Assembly (NCBI RefSeq): GCF_025698545.1
Contig: NC_068575.1
Location: forward strand, 57,545,980-57,609,979
DNA from: Gossypium raimondii
Taxonomy: Eukaryota > Streptophyta > Magnoliopsida > Malvales > Malvaceae
DNA: 64,000 nt
Direction: 5' to 3'
Shown here: piece after piece, positions 11,328 through 21,600 of the stretch
Numbering within the stretch: position 1 is the stretch's first letter
Layout of the letters: each line of letters begins with the position of its first letter
The notes under the pieces: model-generated
Seen by the model: the letters and a program-made list of their open reading frames with translations, nothing else
Told to the model about the DNA's origin: nothing
The model's database searches: none
Translations under genes and position numbers: made by a program

Positions 11328-13067
11328 ATGAAGATCATGAGTCCTGTTACAGTAACTTTCCTAATGTTGGTGTTCTTAGAATCTTTTAAACTAAGTTTTT
11401 GCGGCAGAAACCACAACGTGACTTGTATTCAAAGCGAAAGGCAAGCTCTTTTGAGGTTCAAGCAGCATCTCAAAGATCCTTCAAATCGACTATCCAGTTG
11501 GACCAAAAATGGAGATTGTTGCAGATGGGATGGAATTATATGCAGCAATGTGAGTGGCCATGTTATTGAGCTCCACCTTGGAAGTTCCCGCGGTACCAGA
11601 AAGTTGGGAGGTAAGTTGAATCCAGCTCTGCTAGATTTGAACCATTTAACTTACTTGGACCTAAGCGACAATGATTTCAGACAAACTGAAATTCCAACCT
11701 GGTTTTGGAACATGTCTTCCAATCTGTCCTACTTCAACATCTCTCGAAATCAGTTCCAAGGCAACATTCCTGATCTACTCACAATGACTCAACCTTCTGT
11801 CTTGATAGATCTCAGTTGTAATAACTTTACAGGTTCACTTCCTCTTCTCTCCTCCAACGTGACCGCCATAGATTTTTCTTTCAATTCCCTGTCAGGATCA
11901 ATGTCGCATTTCTTGTGCCACAAGCTGAATGAGCCAATGAAATTGGAAATTCTAAATCTCGGTCATAATCTCCTATCAGGTAAAATACCTGAATGCTGGA
12001 AGAAGTGGTCAAGATTAGTAGGGATCAAACTTTGTGACAACAATTTTAGTGGCAAGATTCCAGGGTCCATGGGAGCTTTAACTTTGCTTCAATCTTTACA
12101 CGTTCGAAACAACTCTGTTGTTGGTGAAATACCCTCATCTTTAAGACATTGCGGTGAATTGGTTACTGTTGATTTTGGTTATAATCAACTCTCTGGAGAT
12201 ATTCCAGGGTGGATGGGAGAGAGGTTACCAAAGTTGATAATCTTAAGCCTTCACTCAAACAAGTTTACAGGTACCCTACCTGAAGAACTTTGTGCCCTAT
12301 CCTATCTGCAAATCCTAGACCTTGCCCACAACAATTTGGTAAGTGAGATACCCAGCTGTATCAACAATCTCAGTGCTATGAACTCGGGAAATAATTCAGA
12401 TGACAAAATATTTTATAGAACCTCAAAAGGAAGCTTTTTTGAGGATATTTTAGTTGTGATGAAAGGAAGGGTTGTGAACTATGACACTACTCTTAAATTG
12501 GTTAAAACAATGGACCTTTCAGACAATAACTTATCTGGTGAAATCCCTGAGGAGGTGACAAGTCTTGCAGGCCTGCAATCATTGAATTTCTCACATAGTC
12601 ATTTAGTTGGAAGGATCCCTTATAACATAGGAGCAATGACATCATTGGAATGTTTTGATTTGTCAACAAACAATCTTTCTGGTGAAATCCCTCTAACAAT
12701 CTCAGACCTCTCTTTCTTGAGTCACCTCAACTTGTCCTACAACAAGTTTACTGGAAAAATCCCCACAGGAACTCAGCTGCAAAGCTTGAATGCTGACAGC
12801 TTTTATGGCACCAAGCTTTTTGGGCCACCACTAAGTGAGAGTTCCACTGATGTGAGGTTCGGCACCGGCGGTGTACCGAAAAATCGAGAGGATCAACACC
12901 AAGTTGACTGGTTCTTTCTAACCGTAGAATTGGGATTTTTGTCAGGCTTCTTTGGTACAGTGTTCTTATTAATGTTGTGCAAGTCAGGGAGATTAGTACA
13001 TTTTCAATATGTGGATGAGACAGGGCATAGCTTAGGTCGCATTATTAGAAAATATATTGTAAAGTAG
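11328..13067 (+). CDS. LRR receptor-like protein (EIX2/Cf-like), shortened
   Basis: Intronless frame of 579 residues, starting MKIMSPV (a second Met follows at codon 4). Order: signal peptide (about 1-25); LRRNT_2 cap with CIQSERQALLRFKQHL and the paired-Cys region GDCCRWDGIIC (33-72); leucine-rich repeats of the plant LxGxIP type to about residue 480; an island-like stretch near 355-390; a closing repeat NKFTGKIPTGTQLQS; an acidic or basic juxtamembrane part; one membrane helix (about 527-550); and a 29-residue cytoplasmic tail with no kinase. Such receptor-like proteins bind extracellular ligands and signal through SOBIR1-type kinases. EIX2-like relatives usually have 900-1000 residues. Here the first repeats jump at about residue 119-125 (DLSDNDFRQTEIP to TWFWNM) into a segment normally found much later, which suggests in-frame loss of a block of repeats. 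It lies between the two peptide-gene copies. Confidence 0.88.
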   Translation: MKIMSPVTVTFLMLVFLESFKLSFCGRNHNVTCIQSERQALLRFKQHLKDPSNRLSSWTKNGDCCRWDGIICSNVSGHVIELHLGSSRGTRKLGGKLNPALLDLNHLTYLDLSDNDFRQTEIPTWFWNMSSNLSYFNISRNQFQGNIPDLLTMTQPSVLIDLSCNNFTGSLPLLSSNVTAIDFSFNSLSGSMSHFLCHKLNEPMKLEILNLGHNLLSGKIPECWKKWSRLVGIKLCDNNFSGKIPGSMGALTLLQSLHVRNNSVVGEIPSSLRHCGELVTVDFGYNQLSGDIPGWMGERLPKLIILSLHSNKFTGTLPEELCALSYLQILDLAHNNLVSEIPSCINNLSAMNSGNNSDDKIFYRTSKGSFFEDILVVMKGRVVNYDTTLKLVKTMDLSDNNLSGEIPEEVTSLAGLQSLNFSHSHLVGRIPYNIGAMTSLECFDLSTNNLSGEIPLTISDLSFLSHLNLSYNKFTGKIPTGTQLQSLNADSFYGTKLFGPPLSESSTDVRFGTGGVPKNREDQHQVDWFFLTVELGFLSGFFGTVFLLMLCKSGRLVHFQYVDETGHSLGRIIRKYIVK

Positions 13068-14269
13068 TAATAGAACGTATAACTAGTTCTGATTGGTCAA
13101 CATTTTGAGAATTTACTTTATATGTGACCTTCAGAGATTGTTGAAAGTTTTGGAGTGAACAGAACCAAGAATTTGTACTCTGGAATTGTCTGTGTTCCTT
13201 TTTTTTTTGCTTAGCGGCTTGTTGCCATCGGTCGTACTTGTTTTCCCTTCATTCATATTTTCATTCATTCTATTTTCAAAGAAAAGGGCACAAATGTTAG
13301 CCACGGCCACCTCTATGTGACGTAATAAAAATATAAAATTATAAAAACATGGAACTTGAATGAATGAGGAACTATTGCAGTATGTGGGGAATTAAGTAGT
13401 TCTTTGTAGGGAGAATTTATCAACAACGTATTTGCAAACTAAGGGCTTGTAGAGAATTCCCCCAACAAACAGCAATTAATGTTTCATATCTGCTATCAGA
13501 AATTGAAGGACTCTTTCAAAAACTTTCCTGTTTCGTGAAGACCAGATACCAACTTCAGACCTCTCACAACAAAAGCTTAAAAAGTTATTTAAAGTCGGAT
13601 GGTGTCATTGAGCAATTCAGAAGAAAACTTGGTTAGATATGAAACTTTCAATAATAAGCTCCTTCATTTCTTGGTTGGCTATTCTAAATCGATTACAGTA
13701 GACTATATGTTGGGGTTGTCAGGTTGATGCTGCGTGTTTATTATGTTGATTGTTCATATTGGAATCAGTTATGGAAGATCATTATGCAGGCTTGTTGGTT
13801 TGAGATTGCACATAGCTCTTGCAGGAAAGGAATAGAAGGCTTGATGGGCGATCACCAAGTCCGGTTCAGTCTTTGTTTCATCAAATTAAGGGGTCTATTC
13901 GAGATAGATTTGTATTGTTGTAAGCTTACTATGAATATGCCTATGCGCTTGCTAAGAGCATTTGTAGCTTCCTGGTTATGCTTCTTTTCTTTGAATGAAT
14001 TAACATGTTGACTTATCCACAAAAGAAAGATCCCAGCATTTTGTCCTGAAGGCATTCATCCCACACTCATGTCGGATTGAACCGTAGAAATTGCATGCTA
14101 CTGATGGGTGCATGTGCGACATTGATTTGTTATTATCAATAGTGTGTAACTTGTAACCAAAAAATATTTTTAAAAAATTAATCGATTTAAGTAAAATTTG
14201 AGTGCCATGTATATATATATATTATTTCAGAACAACCTGTTAATACTATAAATCAGTGGGATTCCAAAG
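13068..14269. other. Spacer after the LRR gene
   Basis: Probably the LRR gene's 3' UTR at the start. Short frames at 13724-14055 on both strands resemble no family and have no splice context. An AT run lies near 14209-14223. Confidence 0.4.
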
Positions 14270-15140
14270 CCCTGGCCCCACCATGTACCTATGGACCTAT
14301 AGTTAGGCTCTCTTTTTATGTCGATGGTTTTTCAACAGTGACATTTCTTAGACAAAAACAGACCAGAACTAAAAATTGCGGTTACAGAGTTCAATGGATA
14401 ATTCGGTTATTGTCACTCGTATTCCCTTACAATCAATAACTCCAGCATACTTACATACATACATAACATTAGGAGTAATAAAAAAAAAAGGTGCCATTTT
14501 CATGTAACAGAGAAAGGGTTGTGGTTCTGCAATTCATTCAAACATACATAATTAAGGCAATAAAAGAACCAAGTAAAACAGAGCTAGGGTTGTGGTTGGG
14601 GAGGAGGGCCAAATATGTAACTAGTTCTGGGGTTCGTATTTGGCCCTGGCTCTTTATAATCCATGATTTCCATCATCTCCCTTGCTTTCTCTGCAAATTC
14701 CTGCTTCCCATACATTTATAAAAAAAGAAAAAGAAAACCCAATTTTAGCTCCTAAGATTGAAAATAAAAGACGAGATAAAATCAAAGGAAATAGAGAAAA
14801 ATCAACCTCCAATTGAACACTGTAATCTTGAAATTCAACATTATTCTCCATCCATTTCCTACCCAATCCTAACCCATTGAGAAACAAAACAAAGTGTAAA
14901 TATAGATAAGAAGAGCAAGAAAACAAAGAAGCAGCAGCAAACATGAAATAAAAACAAAGTAATACCTTGAGAGAAGGAGAGAATGAAAAGCATTGAAAGA
15001 AGTAGTAGTTTGAGAAACCAAGAACCACCCATTATTTCTTTAACAGTCCTGAGGAATGGCTACTTCCCAGATTTTATAAACACGCTGTTGAATGACTGCT
15101 TCTACGAAGCTGCTAAGCTTCTTCAGATCCAATGAAATTA
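14270..15140 (-). repeat. Direct duplication, copy B (without the LTR)
   Basis: Partner of copy A (5330-9480). It carries the intact small-peptide gene and the unfilled LTR target site (around 14680-14690). Similarity fades above about 15140 and below about 14270. Confidence 0.85.
14584..15032 (-). CDS. Small secreted peptide precursor, 81 aa, PSY-like tail
   Basis: Three exons in transcript order: 15032-14966, 14868-14807 and 14700-14584 (67, 62 and 117 nt; phases 1 and 0; all GT-AG). The product is 81 residues. Residues 1-22 form a strong signal peptide (MGGSWFLKLLLLSMLFILSF). Next comes a short variable part with VEFQDYSVQ. The last 38 residues are hydrophilic, beginning EFAEKAREMMEI and then MDYKEPGPNTNPR, followed by TSYIFGPPPQPQP and TAG. 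A signal peptide, short length and a C-terminal Asp-Tyr motif rich in Pro and Asn are features of tyrosine-sulfated plant peptide hormones. The tail lines up loosely with PSY1 (DYGDPSANPKHDP) but lacks the His-Asp-Pro. Family membership is therefore an inference, and I do not recognise the gene. All exons are also present in copy A, and the tail is nearly identical there, which argues that the gene model is real. Confidence 0.7.
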
Positions 15141-18100
15141 AGGACTTTAAAAAACTTACATTTATCTCCACATAGATTATAGACCGAGCGAGTTTTAATA
15201 AAGTCTAGAATTTAATGTAATCTTTTTTATAAATACTTGTTGATTTTAATGAACTGAACTTTGATTAGGAGTGTACATCAAGTTCAAGTTCCACATTAGA
15301 ATATTCAACATGTTACTCTGAGTAAAAAATATTTTTACAAATGGCCTCATTGAAAGATTCCCACTGGAGGAATTAGTTTAATTTTTTATGGTAGGTTTCT
15401 TTTGTTTCACAAAAAAAAAATTCAACTGTATTATAATTATTAAAGAATTCAAATTATTACCTAAATTAATCATTTTAAATATATCATTCGAAAATAAATA
15501 AATTTATATTCTACAGAATATAAATACTCATTATTCTCGGCCAACCTATAATTAACCTAAAATTAACCATTTAAATACATAATATAATAGAAAATGACAA
15601 GTAAATCGTTACAAATTATAAATCCAAAATTAACTTTCAATTTGAATTTGTAAATAAATATTTTAAAATAATTCAAAATTCATTATTTGAAATTATTTTA
15701 TTTATACTTTTAATAAATAGATCATTGGTTAGAAAATTTTTAAATCAATTAGAATCAACATCTAGACCAATCAATTTAAATATATTATTTTAAAATAAAA
15801 TTAATTAAAAAATTTAAGATGCATTACATAGAAAAAATTATTTAAATGTTTTCTATAACTTATTTTTTAAATCAAGATAAATAAATAACAATTTTATTTT
15901 TATTTTTCCTTCCTTTTTTTTTCTCTCTTTCCCCAGCCATCCAGCAAACCTTCCATACAATAAAAAATAAAAAAAGACAGGTGTTGGCAACTCAGCTAAG
16001 CACATCTACAGTGCTTTGCTACAGAACCCATGTTTGTTAAAGACAACCTATTGGGGACTCCAAATAAGAGAGAAAAGTGAAAAGTAATGATATATTATCA
16101 AAATTTTCAGATAAGTTATCTTGGTTGTTTTTTCTATTATATATTTAAATTTCCCATTTATACGAGAGTCAATGTCCTTGTCTTGCCTGCCTCTCTAAAT
16201 TCGCCTTTGTTTGCAGTTGTAAAACCTAAATAATCTTAGTATATCCTATTTGTATTTACCTTCAACCAACTTTGTTTAGATAATTTCTAATCGGTTTATT
16301 GTTGTTCACAATATCTCGTATTTCTAGTAAATTACTGAATTACATCCTTTAATTAAAAATATAAATAAAATTAATAATTATTTATATGAATTAAAAATGG
16401 TTGGTTATAGTTGAATAAGTTAAAATTTTAAAAAAAAGAAGAAGAGAAAGTTAGGTACGTCCAGTTCATAAGTTAAATCAAAACTCTTATTAATGAAGAA
16501 ATTAATATTAGTTTTGATAAATTAAATCAAAACCCTTCTTTAAAATACTATAACCTTAAGGTTGACTTTTAATCCCAAAACCCTATGATTGATTTAGCTG
16601 TACTTTTTAAAGAAAACAATTTAGGAATTGTTAATTGTATCAATCCAATTTAATAATAAGATTTATTTATGATTGACCATTGATTATGGGGATGCTTAAA
16701 AACACTATATATGTAGGGTTTATTTACATGTGGTTAGCAGTATTTAGAATCACATCCAAGGGTTTTGTGGCTATGAATTATGGCCAGTCATAGGTCATTT
16801 TTCCATCTTTTTCAAAGTCTGTACTAAATTGATTTTATATTAAATAGATAATTCAAATGGAACCGATAAAATCCAAAAGCGGCGGCCCTGGCCCTTTAAA
16901 TTGGAAATTTTTGGTTGTGGTCCCTTTAAAACCTATAATCTTAAAATTATAAAATTTTAATTGTACTCTCATAAAAATTTAGAATTCAATGTGGATGAAA
17001 ATGGAGATAGTAGATGGTTGGCCTTTCTCACAAAGAGGGAAATAAACCCAACATTATTTGGTTAAGATTCCCTTGTGACAATATCAGAAATCAAAAACCC
17101 AAAATATCTACTGGCAGATATAGGAAGTGCACATAATCCAGCAATTGCATTATCCAACAAAAGTTTCCATCTGATATGTGACCCAAAATGAAATATTGAG
17201 ATCATCTTGAATTCACTTCATTCATACCGCTGCTTTTAATCTAGGTAATGATGTTTAATGAGTTTTAGGTTAAATTTCAAGACCATGATCTCTTTTGCAC
17301 TAATATATATATACATACAAAGAATCGAGTTCGGGCTTTTATTTAATTAGCTCATATCCTAAAAGTTAAAATTTTATAAATTTGGATTCGAATCTTGATT
17401 TCCGGACTACAATTTCTTTTGCTAAAAGGAAAAGGGAAAAAAAAAAAAAAAGTAAACAAAGAAGTTGAGTTTAGCCCAATTGGTTGATACTTCTAGCTTT
17501 TAAGACCTGGAATGCAACAAGTCTTAATTTGCAATCCAGACCAAAAAAAGGAATAGCAAAACAGGGATGGGGAAAAGAACTGCAAGATTTACTAGATAAG
17601 AAAAAGGCAAAGAAACAGAAAGAACAGAGAAGGCCAAGAGTATTAATAGCATCACATGTTTTGGGTCCCATAACCAGTTCATGGCTCAAATAGAACCCAA
17701 ATTTTTCAGGGGAAAAAAAACAAATCAAAATATCTCCATGTCTTTTTTTTAATGGTCTAAGCTCTAGTCTCCTGACACATTATACATGATATTTTGTTGT
17801 AGTAGACATAAATCAACGGTTAACACACACACAAAAAGAATATATCACCATATATAGAATCTATATTAAACACAAATATGACAGGGAAAACACCCACAAT
17901 TGCTAAATATTACTGAATTCTTTAAAAGGGAAAAAAAATAAAGGATTAGAGGAAACAAAAAGAAAGAAACTTTAAGATAAACTTTCTACCTTTTGGTGCT
18001 AGTTGTTTGGATTCTATAGTTATGGAAAGGGAAAGGTACTTGGCCTTTTGCGATAAGGATTCAAGTTGAACTGTAAAAGAAGGGCCTACATGGACTTTTC

Positions 18101-18747
18101 TCTATCTTCCAAGTTGCGTCCTGTTTCTGTTCTACCTATGTTATGGAAAGGGAAAGCTACTTCGATCCAATTGTGTGTAGAAGAAATAGAGCATAGTTGC
18201 AATTACAATGGATTCTATATATCAGTTCATGAGAGATCTTTAGAAAATAAAAGTAAGGTAGACTCAGCCAACATTATCAAAAAAAAAAAAAAAAAAGACA
18301 TTAAGATTAAGAGAATAAGAAGATTAACTTGAGTTCCCAAATTTATTTAACTACAAGTGGGATTTATGGTACAGAAACTTACTTGGTCCTACCTCTCACC
18401 ATTTCATATATATATATATATATATTTATGTACAGAACTCGCAAACCCTGCTCATACCATCAATGGAAAGAAAAAGGAATCCCAAAAACAAAATTAAACC
18501 CCCAAAAAACAAAAGGAAGAAAAATCAGTTTCTACTTAAGCTAGCTAGACACTCTGCCTTCAAACCATATGATAGGACTCTTCTTCTGTTCTCCTCAGTT
18601 AGCATACTTTGAGAATTGGTTATATAGAGGGGATGGTGAGTGAATATGACCAAGCGGCTAACAGAGTAGGTTTGGATTTGTATAATAATTAACACCACCA
18701 AGCTGTATGCAGCACCATAAGCAAGTAAATGTCATAAAGTTACACGA
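15141..18747. other. Long AT-rich spacer
   Basis: No supported gene on either strand. Frames at 17471-17728 and 18066-18544 have no recognisable motif. Low-complexity A and T tracts are frequent, with an AT run at about 18408-18426. The part next to 18748 is the 3' flank of the Dof gene. Confidence 0.45.
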
Positions 18748-21307
18748 TTATGAGCTCTCACGGAAGTTTATTGATCTTGACAATGCTGCTGGATTTGCCT
18801 GCAAGACTGGAGAGGTTTCAGGAACCTCAGTCCTTTCATCACCCTTTGATTGAAATGCTTTGAACAGTCCTCCACCACCTATTGAATCGGATTTATCATT
18901 CTTAATGCCGAGTGTTGCCCATATAGAACTCTTTGCTGCTTCTCCCGGATCATCGATCCTCAATGTTTTTGGAATCCAAAGGCTTCTCTCTGCATTATTT
19001 TCCTTCACTTGCTCCTCTTCTCCAGAGTTGCTTGGTTTGCTCGTGTTCTCATCTCTTGAATGTTTTCCTAAGGTGGGGGAATCAGGACCGGAACTTGAGG
19101 CTGATTGCTTTGAAGGGGAAGGCTGAGGATGCCAAGGGCCGTTCCAAGTGCCAGGTACAGTACAGCCCCAGTAAGCAGCTGCAGGATAGAATGGCATCGG
19201 ATAGCAACCTGGAGGGCAGAAAGCAGGTGGAGGTGGAGGTACAGGAGAGCTCCATTGAGCTGAATTCCACGGGTAAGGCCAAAAAGCCCCGGGATAGCAT
19301 TGCATCTGAGGTGGAAAACCCTGACAATTCTGCATCATCTGATCTTGCAACCCAGATTTACCTGCCTCATCCTTTGAAGTCGGGACAGATGATCCATTTG
19401 AACACTCAACCCCATTTTCTCCATCCTTATAAGAGACAGGAATTTTTACCTCTTCAGGCCTATGAAACCCATTCCGTGTCGTATTATGCATTGTTTTATC
19501 TGCAAGGTTCAAAACAGAAGCCATTGATTCACAGAGGGGTGCGTCTGAGCCAAAGGTCAGAACAGTACCATTAGCTTTTAGTGCCGGATGGTGGACTCCA
19601 TTAGGAATGTCAATACGAGCATTCTGCAGAGCTTCAGAGACAGTTACTTGACGGTAGTGAGAAGCTGAATTCTTGTTCTTGCGACGTCCAGCACCCACAG
19701 GAACATTTCTCATGGTCCCACCAGCTGTCCAGTATCTCTGGCAGTTCTTGCAAAAGTGTCGAGGTTGATTGACATTGTAATTGTTGTAGTAACAAAACTT
19801 GGTATCCATGCTGTTGCAGCGGGGGCATGGAAGAATTTTAGTAGGTTTCTTCAAGGTTTTTTCTTGCGGATTACTGGTCTCGCTTTGATCCTCTTCTGTT
19901 TTTGAAGTTTTTAAAGCAGTGCTCTCCTTCTCGGCAGAAGGCGTTTTAGAGTTGTCACTTGCTCCAGAGTTTGCCTCCAAATTTGTGGACTCTCCAGAAG
20001 TAACTGGAGGAGCACCATCATCCTGTTTAGATCCCTCCTCCTCCTTTCTATCTGCAACTTCATGTTCAACATCCGTTGTTTTGGCTCCCACAGTGTCCTG
20101 AATAATTCGTATGAAGAAAAATAAACATGATCATATTATACATAACAAGAAGGAACAAAGCATATCCAAACTAACTGCATTTTGTTGTCATTTTCTTGCG
20201 TTTGCTTTGTGGAGAATCAGTTTCACAGCAATAGCAACCACCATTCTAACAACTATCATAGAAATTACATAAGAGAAGTCGCTTAAGAACTTCGGGCTAA
20301 GAATCAGTCAAAGCGGGTTGTAACTTTCTACAGGAATGAGGAGTAGAAGTCAGATTCCAGAAAGATTAACTATGTAACCGGCACAAACAATATACAAACA
20401 CGGAAAGCTTAGTAGGGCTAAGAATCAATTAGAACTGGTTGTAACTTTCTACAGGGATGGGGACTAGAAGTCTGATTCCAGAAAGACTGAGCTTTTGCTG
20501 GATCAGAACATAAAACCCTAATCATAGCTGATGATCCTCAGTGAAAAGAGATCCAGATAACATCTCTCACAATTCCCAAGCTAAACTTGATGAAATAATT
20601 GGAAGTATGACATATAATTCATGTCAAGGTAAACTATCAATTCCAAAGAAGCTAGCCAGAAAATTTTCCCAGAAAAATGAAACCATGAATCAGATTCCAA
20701 AACCATTTTCCAAAATGATGCAGTAAAAGAAAAACTCCATTAAATGCCAAAAACATGAAAAAGGAGAACTCTAACTTAGTACTCAGGAAGCAAGCTACTC
20801 TTATGAACACAGCCAACCAAACTTAATCTAAAAGCAATTAACCAAGATTTTATGATGAACAATTGGATTATGGTTAAGAAAATACATCTACAAGACCAAT
20901 TTTAACTTCCAAAAACCTCATGTTTACTTAAACCAAGATCCAAAATTTAACCAATCTCCTAATAATCACACATCATTAACATTCAAAAGCCAACCATTTT
21001 TATAGTAAAAACTAAGAATCAAAGACCAACCCATTTTTCATTTCCATATTCTAAACTATGGGTATTCCTCAAATTTCCCAAAAAGAAAAGAAAATAAAAT
21101 TTTCCTTACCTTTTCAGCTTCTCTCTCTTCCCCTTTGTTTTCCTCTGGTGAAGAATTTGTAGAACAAGAATGATCAGTATTATCATTGTTGGTGTTATCA
21201 TCACCACAAGTAGCACAAAAGTCCGCTGTTGCTACTTTAGGAGATTTCTCAGGCAAAGGGATCATTTTCCCAAACAATTTGATCGCCGGATCTTTTGGTT
21301 CCGACAT
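18748..21307 (-). CDS. CDF: Cycling Dof factor (CDF-type transcription factor)
   Basis: Two exons: 21307-21110 (198 nt, donor GTAAGG) and 20097-18748 (1350 nt, acceptor TTCAG). The protein is 515 residues. The N-terminal motif [15 protein letters not shown] (6-20) matches the conserved CDF motif reported to recruit TOPLESS co-repressors. The Dof zinc finger has CPRC (Cys157, Cys160) and CKNC (Cys182, Cys185) with 21 residues between, then [21 protein letters not shown] Pro-rich middle follows (about 340-395), and the CDF C-terminal motifs are [20 protein letters not shown] and WATLGIK, the region reported to bind FKF1 and GIGANTEA. Ends [11 protein letters not shown] and a Ser-rich tail. CDFs bind AAAG sites and repress CONSTANS and FT in the morning; they are removed by light-dependent FKF1-GI and also act in stress and nitrogen responses. 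The 1-kb intron splits motif 1 from the Dof domain, as in relatives. Which CDF (1-5) is not clear. Confidence 0.93.
20294..20493. repeat. 121-bp tandem duplication in the CDF intron
   Basis: About 79 bp starting GGGCTAAGAATCA at 20294 recurs at 20415 with a few differences (also sharing GGTTGTAACTTTCTACAGG and AGATTCCAGAAAGA-type tracts). It lies wholly in the intron (20098-21109). Confidence 0.8.
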
Positions 21308-21600
21308 TTTCTGTTATCTCCCCTGTTTTTTTCTCTCTCTGTGTCTTTTCTTTTTTTCCTTTTTTTCCTCTATAAAATCCTTAGCCAACACAAAACTAAA
21401 AACTGAAACTTTCTAGAGAGAGAAAGTTTTGTAGCACAAGCTGACTACTATGATACAAACTTTTTATTGTCATCAAAAAAATTTAAGAGGAAAAAAATCA
21501 ACTTTATAATGCTTTTCTCTCTTTCTTTCTTGAAAATAGTTTTTACTTTTTCTCTCTCTCTCTCTTTCTTAGTTTCTGGTGGGTGGGTTTGCAAGAATAA
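21308..21600 (-). promoter_or_regulatory. CDF 5' UTR and promoter with CT/GA repeats
   Basis: Upstream of the CDF start on the minus strand. The + strand shows TCTCTCTCTCTCTCTTTC at about 21552-21569 and GAGAGAGAAAG near 21415-21427. Pyrimidine/purine dinucleotide tracts are common in plant core promoters and 5' UTRs. No clear TATA box was chosen. Confidence 0.45.

Noticed and set aside
13724-14055. Overlapping frames on both strands after the LRR gene
   Set aside because: Neither resembles a known protein; lengths are within chance for this base composition.
14654-15028. 124-codon frame on the minus strand
   Set aside because: It starts at a GTG in a different frame from the signal peptide and runs through introns 1 and 2 of the peptide gene; the spliced model explains both copies better.
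18933-19574. 213-codon frame on the + strand
   Set aside because: Antisense shadow of the CDF second exon; no motif.
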